Shown here: positions 27,382 through 36,557 of the stretch, piece after piece
How the letters are laid out: every line of letters begins with the position of its first letter
Numbering within the stretch: the first letter of the stretch is position 1
Assembly: GCA_018241225.1 (NCBI GenBank)
Contig: JAFEEG010000049.1
Coordinates: 1-55,211, forward strand
Source: Pseudomonadota bacterium
GTDB lineage: Bacteria > Pseudomonadota > Gammaproteobacteria > Burkholderiales > Burkholderiaceae_C
Reading direction: 5' to 3'
Length of the DNA: 55,211 bases
Notes under the pieces: model-generated
What the model saw: only the letters and a program-made list of their open reading frames with translations
Databases searched by the model: none
What the model was told of the DNA's origin: nothing
Made by a program: the position numbers and the translations under genes

Positions 27382-27467
27382 GTGCAACTCCTTTTCTTGT
27401 GCGCAGCTGGTTGTGAGGCTTGGGTGCCTTTGAAGATAGCAGGGAACGATGAATCAGGCATGGCCCG

Positions 27468-27486
27468 CATGACCTGCAAGGTCATG
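27468..27486. promoter_or_regulatory. Perfect 8-3-8 dyad between acnA and the XRE regulator
   Basis: CATGACCT (27468-27475), GCA, then its exact reverse complement (27479-27486). It is in the 140-bp divergent region, 36 bp before the regulator ATG and 87 bp before acnA. The position fits an operator for the adjacent XRE protein, controlling itself and acnA. Confidence 0.6.
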
Positions 27487-27521
27487 TCGAAGATGACTGG
27501 ACATGCTTAGGATTGCGCGCC

Positions 27522-28358
27522 ATGACATTGCACGCCGCAGCAGCCCTGCCCACCGCCGCCGACCCCTTCGGCAAACACCTTCGCCACTGGCGCCAGCAGC
27601 GGCGCCTGAGCCAGGAGGGCCTGGCCCAGGAGGCCGACATCTCCACCCGCCACCTGAGCTACGTGGAGACCGGCCGCGCCGCGCCCAGCCGGGAGATGGT
27701 GCTGCGCCTGGCCGAGCGGCTGGAGGTGCCGCTGCGCGAGCGCAATGCACTGCTGGTGGCGGCCGGCTTCGCGCCCATGTACCGGCAACGCTCGCTCGAC
27801 GATCCGGCCATGGCGCCGGCGCGCCAGGCGGTGGACCTGGTGCTCAAGGGGCACGAGCCTTTCCCGGCCCTGGCGGTGGACCGCCACTGGCACCTGGTCG
27901 CGGCCAATGCGGTGGTGCCACTGCTCATGGCCGGGGCGGACCTGGAACTGCTCAAGCCGCCCATCAACGTGCTGCGCCTGAGCCTGCACCCGAAGGGCTT
28001 GGCGCCGCGCATTGCCAACCTCGCGCAATGGCGCGACCACCTGCTGGAGCGCCTGGCACAGCAGATCTCGGCCACAGGCGACAGTGTGCTGTCGGCCCTG
28101 CGCAGCGAGCTGGCGGCCTACCCGGTCGACCACCCCGGCCAGACGGCGCCGGCGGCCGGCGGCGAGCTGGCGGGCGTGGTCGTGCCCTTTCAGCTCAAGA
28201 CGCCGCAGGGCGTGCTCAGCTTCATCAGCACCACCACCATCTTCGGCACGCCTGTGGACGTGACCTTGCAGGAGCTGGCGGTGGAGTCGTTCTTTCCGGC
28301 CGATGCACAGACGGCTCGTGCACTGGAGTCCTTGCGCGGGGCATCTGCACCCGGCTGA
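27522..28358 (+). CDS. XRE-family regulator with MmyB-like ligand domain
   Basis: This is a 278-residue regulator. An N-terminal HTH (residues about 16-72: LRHWRQQRRLSQEGLAQEADISTRHLSYVETGRAAPSREMVLRLAERL) is followed by a C-terminal MmyB-like domain with FPALAVDRHWHLVAANAVVPLL, LRLSLHPKGLAPRIANLAQWR and PFQLKTPQGVLSFISTTTIFGTPVDVTLQELAVESFFPAD. This domain is common in actinobacterial and proteobacterial regulators and probably binds a small ligand. ATG 27522 is preferred to an in-frame TTG three codons upstream. It diverges from acnA, so control of acnA is likely but inferred. Confidence 0.88.
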   Translation: MTLHAAAALPTAADPFGKHLRHWRQQRRLSQEGLAQEADISTRHLSYVETGRAAPSREMVLRLAERLEVPLRERNALLVAAGFAPMYRQRSLDDPAMAPARQAVDLVLKGHEPFPALAVDRHWHLVAANAVVPLLMAGADLELLKPPINVLRLSLHPKGLAPRIANLAQWRDHLLERLAQQISATGDSVLSALRSELAAYPVDHPGQTAPAAGGELAGVVVPFQLKTPQGVLSFISTTTIFGTPVDVTLQELAVESFFPADAQTARALESLRGASAPG

Positions 28359-28380
28359 AATACCCGGAGCGCAAAGAAAA

Positions 28381-28400
28381 AGACCCGCCGAGGCGGGTCT
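28381..28400. terminator. Bidirectional rho-independent terminator
   Basis: The 9-bp perfect stem AGACCCGCC/GGCGGGTCT has a two-base GA centre. On the minus strand it is followed by TTTTTCTTT, ideal for acnB; on the plus strand the tail TCTT is weaker but can serve the XRE gene. Confidence 0.9.
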
Positions 28401-28422
28401 TCTTGCGCAAAGCGAAGGGCAA

Positions 28423-31017
28423 TCAGGCCGACACGGTGGCCGCCGCTTCGGTGAACTCCTCGATCTTGTCGAAGTTCAGGTACTTGTAGATCTGGTCGCC
28501 GTTGGAGTTGATCACGCCGATGTCGGCCATGTACTCGTCCTTGGTCGGGATCTTGCCCAGCTTCGAGCAGATGGAAGCCAGCTCGGCGCTGCCCAGGTAC
28601 ACATTGGTGTTCTTGCCCAGGCGGTTGGGGAAGTTGCGCGTGCTGGTGGACATGACCGTCGCGCCTTCGCGCACCTGGGCCTGGTTGCCCATGCAAAGCG
28701 AGCAACCGGGCATTTCGGTACGGGCACCGGCATTGCCGAACACGCCGTAGTGGCCTTCCTCGGTGAGTTGCTGCGCATCCATCTTGGTGGGCGGTGCGAT
28801 CCACAGCTTGACCGGGATGTCGCGCTTGCCTTCGAGCAGCTTGGAGGCTGCGCGGAAGTGGCCGATGTTGGTCATGCACGAGCCGATGAACACTTCGTCG
28901 ATCTTGGCACCGGCCACGTCCGACAGCGTCTTGACGTCGTCGGGGTCGTTCGGGCAGGCCACGATGGGCTCGTGCACGTCGGCCAGGTCGATCTCGATGA
29001 TGGCCGCGTACTCGGCGTCCGCGTCGGGCTGCAGCAGTTCCTGGTTCTTGAGCCAGGCTTCCTGCGCGGCAATGCGGCGCGCCAGCGTGCGGGCATCGGC
29101 ATAGCCTTCGGCAATCATCCACTTCATCAGCGTGATATTGCTGTTGATGTACTCGGCGATCGGCTCCTTGTTCAGGCGCACGGTGCAGCCGGCAGCCGAG
29201 CGCTCGGCCGAGGCGTCGGACAGCTCGAAAGCCTGCTCCACCTTCAGGTCGGGCAGACCTTCGATTTCGAGAATGCGGCCCGAGAAGATGTTCTTCTTGC
29301 CCTTCTTCTCGACCGTCAGCAGGCCCTGCTTGATGGCGTACAGCGGAATGGCGTTGACCAGGTCGCGCAGCGTGACGCCGGGCTGCATCTTGCCCTTGAA
29401 GCGCACCAGCACCGATTCAGGCATGTCCAGCGGCATCACGCCGGTGGCTGCGGCAAAGGCCACCAGGCCCGAGCCGGCCGGGAAGCTGATGCCGATGGGG
29501 AAGCGCGTGTGCGAGTCGCCGCCGGTGCCCACGGTGTCGGGCGTCAGCAGGCGGTTGAGCCAACTGTGGATCACGCCGTCGCCCGGGCGCAGCGACACGC
29601 CGCCGCGGGTGCTGATGAAGTCGGGCAGTTCGTGGTGCATCTTCACGTCGACCTTCTTCGGGTAGGCCGCCGTGTGGCAGAACGACTGCATGACCAGGTC
29701 GGCCGAGAAGCCCAGGCAGGCCAGGTCCTTGAGCTCGTCGCGGGTCATGGGGCCGGTGGTGTCCTGCGAGCCGACCGAGGTCATCTTGGGTTCGCAGTAG
29801 GTACCCGGGCGCACGCCCTGGCCTTCTGGCAGGCCGCAGGCGCGGCCGACCATCTTCTGGGCCAGCGAGAAGCCCTTGCCCGAATCGACCGGAGCCTGGG
29901 GCAGGCGGAACAGCGTGGAAGCCGGCAGGCCCATCGCCTCGCGCGCCTTGGCCGTCAGGCCGCGGCCGATGATCAGGGGAATGCGGCCGCCGGCGCGCAC
30001 TTCGTCGAACAGCACGTCGCTCTTGACCTTGAACTCGGCGATGACCTTGCCGTCCTTCAGGGCCTTGCCTTCGTAGGGGCGCAGCTCGATGGTGTCGCCC
30101 ATGTTCATCTGGTTCACGTCCAGCTCGATGGGCAGGGAGCCGGCGTCTTCCATGGTGTTGTAGAAGATGGGCGCGATCTTGGTGCCCAGGCAGATGCCGC
30201 CGAACTTCTTGTTGGGGATGAAGGGAATGTCTTCACCCGTCCACCACAGCACGCTGTTGGTGGCCGACTTGCGCGACGAGCCGGTGCCCACCACGTCGCC
30301 CACGTAGGCAACCGGCAGGCCGCGGGCGACCAGGTCCTGGATGAACTTGACCGGGCCGCGCTTGCCGTCTTCTTCGGGCGTGAAGGGCGCGCCTTCGCGC
30401 TTGTTCTTCAGCATGGCCAGCGCGTGCATCGGGATGTCCGGACGCGTGGTGGCATCGGGTGCGGGCGACAGGTCGTCGGTGTTGGTCTCGCCAGGCACCT
30501 TGAACACGGTGAACGTGATGCTCTGCGGCACTTCGGGGCGGCTGGTGAACCACTCGGCGTCGGCCCAGCTTTGCAGCACGGCCTTGGCGTTGGCATTGCC
30601 CTTGTCGGCCAGTTCCTTGACGTCGTGGAACTGGTCGAACATCAGCAGCGTCTTCTTCAGGCCGTTGGCGGCCACGGCACCCACTTCGGCGTCCGAGAGC
30701 AGATCGATCATCGGTCCGATGTTGTAGCCACCCAGCATGGTGCCCAGCAGTTCGGTGGCACGGGCGCGCGAGATCAGCGAGCACTTCTCGCTGCCGTGCG
30801 CCACGGCGGCCAGGTAGCTGGCCTTGACCTTGGCGGCATCGTCCACGCCGGCGGGCACGCGGTTGGTCAGCAGGTCGACCATGAACTCGCCCTCCTTCGC
30901 GTCGGCGGGCTTCTTCAGCAGCTCGATCAGCTCGCCGGTCTGCTGCGCGGTGAGCGGCAGCGGCGGAATGCCGAGGGCGGCACGCTCGGCGACATGGGCA
31001 CGGTAGGCTTGCAACAT
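28423..31017 (-). CDS. acnB: Aconitate hydratase B
   Basis: This is an 864-residue bacterial-type aconitase B, the main TCA aconitase in many proteobacteria and often also an acid on 2-methylcitrate. The AcnB-specific N-terminal HEAT-like domain is seen (MLQAYRAHVAERAALGIPPLPLTAQQTGELIELLKKP), followed by the swivel segment GTGSSRKSATNSVLWWTGEDIPFIPNKKFGG. Cluster motifs are DEVFIGSCMTNIGHFRAA and PGCSLCMGNQAQV. Length agrees with E. coli AcnB (865). It ends at a strong terminator. The gene is alone in its unit, with a secreted hypothetical protein upstream on the same strand. Confidence 0.97.
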   Translation of the reverse strand: MLQAYRAHVAERAALGIPPLPLTAQQTGELIELLKKPADAKEGEFMVDLLTNRVPAGVDDAAKVKASYLAAVAHGSEKCSLISRARATELLGTMLGGYNIGPMIDLLSDAEVGAVAANGLKKTLLMFDQFHDVKELADKGNANAKAVLQSWADAEWFTSRPEVPQSITFTVFKVPGETNTDDLSPAPDATTRPDIPMHALAMLKNKREGAPFTPEEDGKRGPVKFIQDLVARGLPVAYVGDVVGTGSSRKSATNSVLWWTGEDIPFIPNKKFGGICLGTKIAPIFYNTMEDAGSLPIELDVNQMNMGDTIELRPYEGKALKDGKVIAEFKVKSDVLFDEVRAGGRIPLIIGRGLTAKAREAMGLPASTLFRLPQAPVDSGKGFSLAQKMVGRACGLPEGQGVRPGTYCEPKMTSVGSQDTTGPMTRDELKDLACLGFSADLVMQSFCHTAAYPKKVDVKMHHELPDFISTRGGVSLRPGDGVIHSWLNRLLTPDTVGTGGDSHTRFPIGISFPAGSGLVAFAAATGVMPLDMPESVLVRFKGKMQPGVTLRDLVNAIPLYAIKQGLLTVEKKGKKNIFSGRILEIEGLPDLKVEQAFELSDASAERSAAGCTVRLNKEPIAEYINSNITLMKWMIAEGYADARTLARRIAAQEAWLKNQELLQPDADAEYAAIIEIDLADVHEPIVACPNDPDDVKTLSDVAGAKIDEVFIGSCMTNIGHFRAASKLLEGKRDIPVKLWIAPPTKMDAQQLTEEGHYGVFGNAGARTEMPGCSLCMGNQAQVREGATVMSTSTRNFPNRLGKNTNVYLGSAELASICSKLGKIPTKDEYMADIGVINSNGDQIYKYLNFDKIEEFTEAAATVSA

Positions 31018-31105
31018 CTTCTTTCTCTTTCGGTTCTCTGCAACTCTGGCGGCCTATGCAAGAGGCGGGCCGCCGACGCCGTGGGGCATGGGTGAACTGT
31101 TGCTG

Positions 31106-31663
31106 TTACTTGGGTGCGTCGGCACCTTCGAACAGGCTCTTGGGCGGGTTCTTCTTCATTTCTTCTTCCACCGCCACTTGCTGGGCTGCCTTGCAGTCGT
31201 CGGCCAGGCGCTCGCCCTTCTTCTGGCTCATGAGCATGGACTTGTTGCCCAGTTGCAGCCACATGGCTTCGGCGCGCGGGTCTTCCAGGCGGATGGCGCC
31301 GGTGCGGCTGTTGACCGGGTGCATGCGGAACTTCTGCTTGCCCAGCGACAGGTTGAAGAAGCCTTCCTTGCTGGGATCGGCTTCGATGTTCACGCTGGCA
31401 CCCAGCTCGCACTTGATGTTGCCGGTGATGACCGACTTGGCGGCCGTCAGGTCTTCAGGGGTGAGCACCACGTTGGTGTCGTCGGAGATGGGCTTGGCCT
31501 CTTCGATTTCCTTGATGATGGGCTTGGGCACCACTTTCTGCGTGACCCGCTTGCCTGCCGTAGGCGCCTTGTAGGGCTTGGCGGTGGTGCCCGAGGAGGT
31601 CTGGGCGGTCGCGACAAGCGGCAAAGCCAGGGCCAGTGCTGCAGCGAGGACGATTTTTTTCAT
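31106..31663 (-). CDS. Conserved secreted protein of unknown function
   Basis: This is a 185-residue exported protein. The signal peptide MKKIVLAAALALALPLVATAQ is clear and AGGAAG precedes the ATG. The mature part starts with a Thr/Lys/Pro-rich segment, then LTPEDLTAAKSVITGNIKCELGASVNIEADP, a basic middle, and MWLQLGNKSMLMSQKKGERLADDCKAAQQVAVEEEMKKN near the end; two cysteines (one in KCELG, one in DDCKA) could pair. I do not recognise the family. It lies between acnB and the CoA ester lyase on the same strand; its role in this TCA block is unknown. Confidence 0.75.
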   Translation of the reverse strand: MKKIVLAAALALALPLVATAQTSSGTTAKPYKAPTAGKRVTQKVVPKPIIKEIEEAKPISDDTNVVLTPEDLTAAKSVITGNIKCELGASVNIEADPSKEGFFNLSLGKQKFRMHPVNSRTGAIRLEDPRAEAMWLQLGNKSMLMSQKKGERLADDCKAAQQVAVEEEMKKNPPKSLFEGADAPK

Positions 31664-31712
31664 GTGGGCTTCCTTCCTAGATGAGAAAAGCTGAGGTCTG
31701 GGTTGTGATGGT

Positions 31713-32720
31713 TCAAGCCTGTGCACTGGCGAACCAGGCGCGGGCTATCGTTGGCAGGTTGCGGCCCGTGGCATGGGCACGCTCCAGCACCTGCCAGTAG
31801 AGCCGATAACTGGCACGGTCATGTAACACCCCGTCGAAGCTCACCGGCGCCCACTCGGCGGCGATGGCGGCCTCGATGAGCCGCGCGGCGGTCTCGATCT
31901 GGCGCTCGCCGGGTGCAAAGGCGTCCAGGATGGGACGGATCTGGTTGGGGTGGATGCTCCACATGCGCGTGTAGCCGAAATCGTCGGCCGCACGGCGCGC
32001 GGCGGCGCGCATGGCGTCGACGTTGCTGAACTCGGTGACCACGCAGTGCGACGGCACCTTGCCGTAGGCATGCGCCGCCGAGGCGATCTCGAGCTTGGCA
32101 CGCACCACCAGCGGATGGCTGAACTGCCCTGCCGCGGCCATGCCCTCGGCAGGAATGGCGCCGGCATGGGCCGAGACGAAATCCATGAGCCCGAAGCTCA
32201 GTGACTGCACGCGCGGATGCGCGGCAATGTCGAAGGCATTGCGAACCGCCAGCGGCGACTCGATCAGAACCTGCAGCGGCAGTTGCGGAGCACCGGCGGC
32301 GTCGAGTGCGGCCGCAGCACACACCACATCGCTCGCCGACTCGACCTTGGGCACCATGATGTGGCACAGGTGCTTGCCGGCCCGGCCGGCAATGGTGGCG
32401 ATGTCGGATTCGAAGCAAGGGTGGTCCACCGGGTGCACGCGAACCGCGACGCGCATGCCCGGCGCGGCGGCCAGCGCCAGCTCGGTCACCAGTTGCGCGT
32501 GCTCGGCCTCTGCGCCCACGGGGGCGCCGTCTTCGCAGTCGAGCGTCACGTCGAACACGCAGGCGCCGAATTCCTGCGCCATCTCGGCCTGCAACTGCAG
32601 GCTCTTCTTCATGCGCGCTTCGACGCCGCTGTAGTGGTCGCACACGGGCAACGCCACGGCACCGGCCTGCGCACCCAGCAGAACCTGGCGCGGGTGATGG
32701 AAAGCGGGGGACGTGCTCAT
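31713..32720 (-). CDS. CitE-like CoA ester lyase (HpcH/HpaI fold)
   Basis: This is a 335-residue TIM-barrel Mg-dependent lyase of the CitE/malyl-CoA lyase/citramalyl-CoA lyase group. Visible are an N-terminal Arg/Lys-rich start with FDVTLDCEDGAPVG (acidic metal ligand), MRVAVRVHPVDHPCFESDI with catalytic Arg, LCHIMVPKVESASDV, QVLIESPLAVRNAF and SLSFGLMDFVSAHAG. It probably cleaves malyl-CoA, citramalyl-CoA or a related acid to acetyl-CoA or pyruvate products. There are no citDF genes here, so it is not citrate lyase. It overlaps tam by 4 bp and is coupled with it. Exact substrate is uncertain. Confidence 0.85.
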   Translation of the reverse strand: MSTSPAFHHPRQVLLGAQAGAVALPVCDHYSGVEARMKKSLQLQAEMAQEFGACVFDVTLDCEDGAPVGAEAEHAQLVTELALAAAPGMRVAVRVHPVDHPCFESDIATIAGRAGKHLCHIMVPKVESASDVVCAAAALDAAGAPQLPLQVLIESPLAVRNAFDIAAHPRVQSLSFGLMDFVSAHAGAIPAEGMAAAGQFSHPLVVRAKLEIASAAHAYGKVPSHCVVTEFSNVDAMRAAARRAADDFGYTRMWSIHPNQIRPILDAFAPGERQIETAARLIEAAIAAEWAPVSFDGVLHDRASYRLYWQVLERAHATGRNLPTIARAWFASAQA

Positions 32721-33508
32721 GCCTTGCGGGTGGCGATGATGAACAGGCGCGGGAAGGCCAGCAGGCGCTTGCCGTCGGTGCGTGCCGGATAGGCCGCGTC
32801 GATGCGGCGCTCGTACTCGGCCAGGTAGCTCTCGCGCAACTGCGGCGACAGCGGGTCGATGAAGGGTCGCAGGCCTGTGCTGCGCACCCAATCGACGATG
32901 GCCTTGGCCGAATCCATGGGGTGCTGGTAGGCGGTGCGCCAGATGTCGATGCTGCCCGCCAGCGGCGCCAGCAGGTCGTAGTAGCCCTGCAGGCCGAGCA
33001 GCTCGGTGCGCAGCTTGCTGTAGTCGCCAATGGCCTGCGCCCAGGCGGGCTCGGCCGCCACTTCGCGCATCAGGCGATGCGTGGGCTCGTCCCGGTTGTC
33101 GGGCATCTGGATGGCAAGCACGCCGCCCGGCGCCAGCGACTGCAGCAGGCGCGGCAGCAGCGTTTCGTGTGCAGGCACCCATTGCAGCGAGGCATTGGCG
33201 TAGATGAGGTCGGGTGGCGTTTCGGATTGCCAGCTCGCGATGTCGCTGAGCTCGAAACGCACCTTCGGGAATCGGGCCTCTGGGAGGCGCTCGCGCGCCG
33301 ATTCGATCATCGACGGCGAGTTGTCCGTGCCGACAACGGCAGCGGAAGGAAAGCGCTCGACCAACAGCTCGGTCGAGTTGCCCGGGCCGCAGCCCAGGTC
33401 GACGGCCAGGCCGGCCGACTGGAGGGGAACGCGAGCGAGCAGGTCGCGCGCCGGACGGGTGCGCTCGTCCTCGTAGCGGGTGTAGAGCGCGGGGTTCCAG
33501 TCAGCCAT
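32717..33508 (-). CDS. tam: Trans-aconitate 2-methyltransferase
   Basis: This is a 263-residue class I SAM methyltransferase. The N-terminus MADWNPALYTRYEDERTRPARDLLARVPL is the Tam signature. SAM motif I is AVDLGCGPGNSTELL, with GTDNSPSMIESAR and YANASLQWVPAHETLL next. Tam esterifies trans-aconitate, which forms by isomerisation of the aconitase intermediate and inhibits aconitase. Its location between mdh and acnB is consistent with protecting the cycle. It is coupled to the CitE-like gene by a 4-bp overlap. Confidence 0.92.
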   Translation of the reverse strand: MADWNPALYTRYEDERTRPARDLLARVPLQSAGLAVDLGCGPGNSTELLVERFPSAAVVGTDNSPSMIESARERLPEARFPKVRFELSDIASWQSETPPDLIYANASLQWVPAHETLLPRLLQSLAPGGVLAIQMPDNRDEPTHRLMREVAAEPAWAQAIGDYSKLRTELLGLQGYYDLLAPLAGSIDIWRTAYQHPMDSAKAIVDWVRSTGLRPFIDPLSPQLRESYLAEYERRIDAAYPARTDGKRLLAFPRLFIIATRKA

Positions 33509-33526
33509 GCTTGGCGCTTGAGTCGA

Positions 33527-34513
<987 letters not shown>

Positions 34514-34684
34514 GGGAAGGACTCCAGAAGTGATGAAAACGAGGGGCGGACGCGGTGGTGGACGGCAAGTCGCACATTGCAAGTCGCATATGTGACGCGC
34601 TGAGGTCCGGCGGCACGGGCGCCCCGCCTGAGGAACGTCTTCGATTCTATTCCGAATCAGCCTTCGGATGGCGCTTGTCTTATG

Positions 34685-34696
34685 TCTTATATAAGA
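34685..34696. promoter_or_regulatory. AT-rich 12-bp palindrome between mdh and gntR
   Basis: TCTTATATAAGA is a perfect palindrome in a GC-rich genome, preceded by a half-site repeat CTTATG. It is 41 bp before the GntR ATG and 171 bp from mdh. GntR/HutC operators commonly contain AT-rich centres with such symmetry, so this is a likely operator for the adjacent regulator. The region 34514-34737 holds no other gene. Confidence 0.55.
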
Positions 34697-34737
34697 TACG
34701 GGGTGTTGCATTGCACCATGCGACAAACGCACGCCCC

Positions 34738-35508
34738 ATGACTACCGCCCCGAACCCGATTGCCGCGACCGCCGACAACCCGGCACCCGCCTTCAGTCCG
34801 CTGTATCAGCAGATCAAGACCTTGATCCTGCGCAGCCTGCAGGCCGGCGAATGGAAGCCGGGCGAGCCCATTCCCAGCGAGATCGAACTGGCGGCACGCT
34901 TCCGGGTGAGCCAGGGCACCATGCGCAAGGCCATCGACGAGCTCGCCGCGGAAAACCTGGTGGTGCGCCGCCAGGGCAAGGGCACCTTCGTGGCCACGCA
35001 TGCCGAACAGCATGTGCAGTACCGCTTCCTGAAGCTGGTGCCCGACGACGGCGACTTCACCGCCGAGGGCCCCGCAGTGCGCACCATCGTCGACTGCAAG
35101 CGCCAGCGCGCCAGCGCCGATGTGGCACGCGCGCTGTCATTGCGCACCGGCGACGCGGTGCTGCAGGTGCGGCGCGTGCTGGCCTATCGCGGCGTGCCCA
35201 CCATCCTGGAAGACCTCTGGCTGCCGGGCGCACCCTTCAAGGGCCTGACCGCCGAGCGGCTGGAACAGTGGCATGGCCCGATGTACGCCATGTTCGAGAC
35301 TGAGTTCGGCGTGCGCATGGTGCGCGCCGAAGAAAAGATCCGCGCAGTGCTGCCCGACGAAGAACAGGCCGGCCTGCTCAAGGTCGATGTCGCCACGCCG
35401 CTGCTGAGCGTCGAGCGCCTGGCGCACACCTATCACGACACACCCATGGAGCTGCGGCGCGGTCTTTATCGCACCGATACGCACCACTACCGCAACGAAC
35501 TCGGCTGA
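34738..35508 (+). CDS. GntR/HutC-family transcriptional regulator
   Basis: This is a 256-residue regulator. The N-terminal winged HTH (residues about 20-90) contains LYQQIKTLILRSLQAGEWKPGEPIPSEIELAARFRVSQGTMRKAIDELAAENLVVRRQGKGTFVA, a textbook GntR domain. The C-terminal UTRA domain (about 105-250) contains LSLRTGDAVLQVRRVLAYRGVPTILEDLWLPGAPF and METRLEEKI-like MVRAEEKIRAVLPDEEQAGLL. It is divergent from mdh and 131 bp upstream of sdhCDAB in the same direction, so it is well placed to control the sdh operon and mdh. Its ligand is probably a TCA or related acid; unproven. Confidence 0.9.
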   Translation: MTTAPNPIAATADNPAPAFSPLYQQIKTLILRSLQAGEWKPGEPIPSEIELAARFRVSQGTMRKAIDELAAENLVVRRQGKGTFVATHAEQHVQYRFLKLVPDDGDFTAEGPAVRTIVDCKRQRASADVARALSLRTGDAVLQVRRVLAYRGVPTILEDLWLPGAPFKGLTAERLEQWHGPMYAMFETEFGVRMVRAEEKIRAVLPDEEQAGLLKVDVATPLLSVERLAHTYHDTPMELRRGLYRTDTHHYRNELG

Positions 35509-35639
35509 AGGAACCTCGTACGTAGTTACCGTCACCCATGCTCATCCTGTCTGATGATGCATTGCAATAGAATTTTGAGTTGTTTGCTTCTTTGCCACCG
35601 AAGAACAAGCCGTCCTCCAAGAAAGCCACGAAAGTCCCC

Positions 35640-36083
35640 ATGACAGAGCTTGCAACACCCCGGCCACCGCGCCGTGAATTTCGGAACATCAACGCACTCA
35701 CCGACCTGCCGACGTACCGGCTGCCCCCGGCGGGCATCGTGTCGATTCTTCACCGCGTCAGCGGCGTGCTGATGTTCATCCTGCTGCCGTTCATCATCTG
35801 GATGTTCGACAACTCGCTGTCCTCCGAAATTTCGTTTGCCAAGTTCAAGGCCGTTCTCGACAACGGCTTTTCTTTCGTCCCGGGCTTCCTGGTCAAGCTG
35901 GTGGCGCTGGCCCTCATCTGGGCCTACCTGCATCACTTCTGCGCGGGCCTGCGCCACCTCTGGATGGACGTGAGCCACAAGGCCGTCACCAAGGAATTCG
36001 GCAAGACCTCGGCGCTGACCGTGCTCGCCATCAGCGTGCTGCTGACCGTGGTGCTGGGCCTGAAGCTTTTCGGCGTCTACTAA
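35640..36083 (+). CDS. sdhC: Succinate dehydrogenase cytochrome b556 subunit
   Basis: This is a 147-residue, three-TM membrane anchor of complex II. The N-terminal RPPRREFRNINALTDLPTYRLPPAGIVSILHRVSGVLMF contains the quinone-site Ser/Arg region (SILHRVSG). The heme-ligand His is in HHFCAGLRHLWMD. It pairs with SdhD to bind heme b and ubiquinone. ATG 35640 follows AAAGTCCCC, which is a weak ribosome-binding site. It is the first gene of sdhCDAB-sdhE; the leader 35509-35639 carries TGCATTGCA (35558-35566), also found before gntR. Confidence 0.95.
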   Translation: MTELATPRPPRREFRNINALTDLPTYRLPPAGIVSILHRVSGVLMFILLPFIIWMFDNSLSSEISFAKFKAVLDNGFSFVPGFLVKLVALALIWAYLHHFCAGLRHLWMDVSHKAVTKEFGKTSALTVLAISVLLTVVLGLKLFGVY

Positions 36084-36102
36084 GAACAAGGAGCAGAACA
36101 AC

Positions 36103-36468
36103 ATGGCAGTGAACTACGGCTCCAAGCGCACCGTCGTGGGCGCGCACTACGGCATGCGCGACTGGCTCAGCCAGCGCGTGACCGGCGCCCTGATGGCGCT
36201 CTTCACCATCGTCCTGCTGGTGCAGGTGATCTTCTCCAGCGGCCCGATCGGCTACGACAAGTGGGCCGGCATCTTCGCCTCGCAATGGATGAAGGTCCTG
36301 ACCTTCGCGGTGATCGCTTCCCTTCTCTACCACGTGTGGGTCGGCATGCGCGATGTCTGGATGGACTACGTCCAGCCGGTCGGCCTGCGCCTCGTGCTGC
36401 AAATCTTCACGATCGTCTGGCTTGTCGGTTGCGCGGGTTGGGCCATTCAAGTGCTCTGGAGGATCTGA
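36103..36468 (+). CDS. sdhD: Succinate dehydrogenase membrane anchor subunit
   Basis: This is a 121-residue three-TM anchor subunit. It has the SdhD hallmarks YGMRDWLSQRVTGALMALFTIVLL and FAVIASLLYHVWVGMRDVWMDYV with the candidate heme-ligand His. AAGGAGCAG lies upstream of ATG 36103. It follows sdhC by 19 bp. Unlike most sdhDA junctions it is separated from sdhA by 89 bp that contain a GC-rich repeat. Confidence 0.95.
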   Translation: MAVNYGSKRTVVGAHYGMRDWLSQRVTGALMALFTIVLLVQVIFSSGPIGYDKWAGIFASQWMKVLTFAVIASLLYHVWVGMRDVWMDYVQPVGLRLVLQIFTIVWLVGCAGWAIQVLWRI

Positions 36469-36503
36469 AAAATGATGCCCCCACGCTCTTCGTTTCACGT
36501 AAT

Positions 36504-36549
36504 CGCTGCCCCCCAGGGGGGCGCGGCCTCCCTCGGGGCGGCCCAGCGG
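36504..36549. repeat. GC-rich palindromic repeat between sdhD and sdhA
   Basis: Outer arms CGCTG (36504-36508) and CAGCG (36544-36548) enclose a perfect GCCCCCC/GGGGGGC stem (36508-36514, 36516-36522) and CTCCCTCGGGG. Its right end contributes the first bases of the sdhA ribosome-binding site GGGAG (36548-36552). It resembles the CTCCCCTCGGGGG insert in kynU. Such elements are common between genes in Comamonadaceae. Confidence 0.7.
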
Positions 36550-36557
36550 GAGTCCTA

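Noticed and set aside
28303..31095. A 930-codon plus-strand frame opposite acnB
   Set aside because: It mirrors acnB and has no recognisable motifs; acnB is unambiguous.
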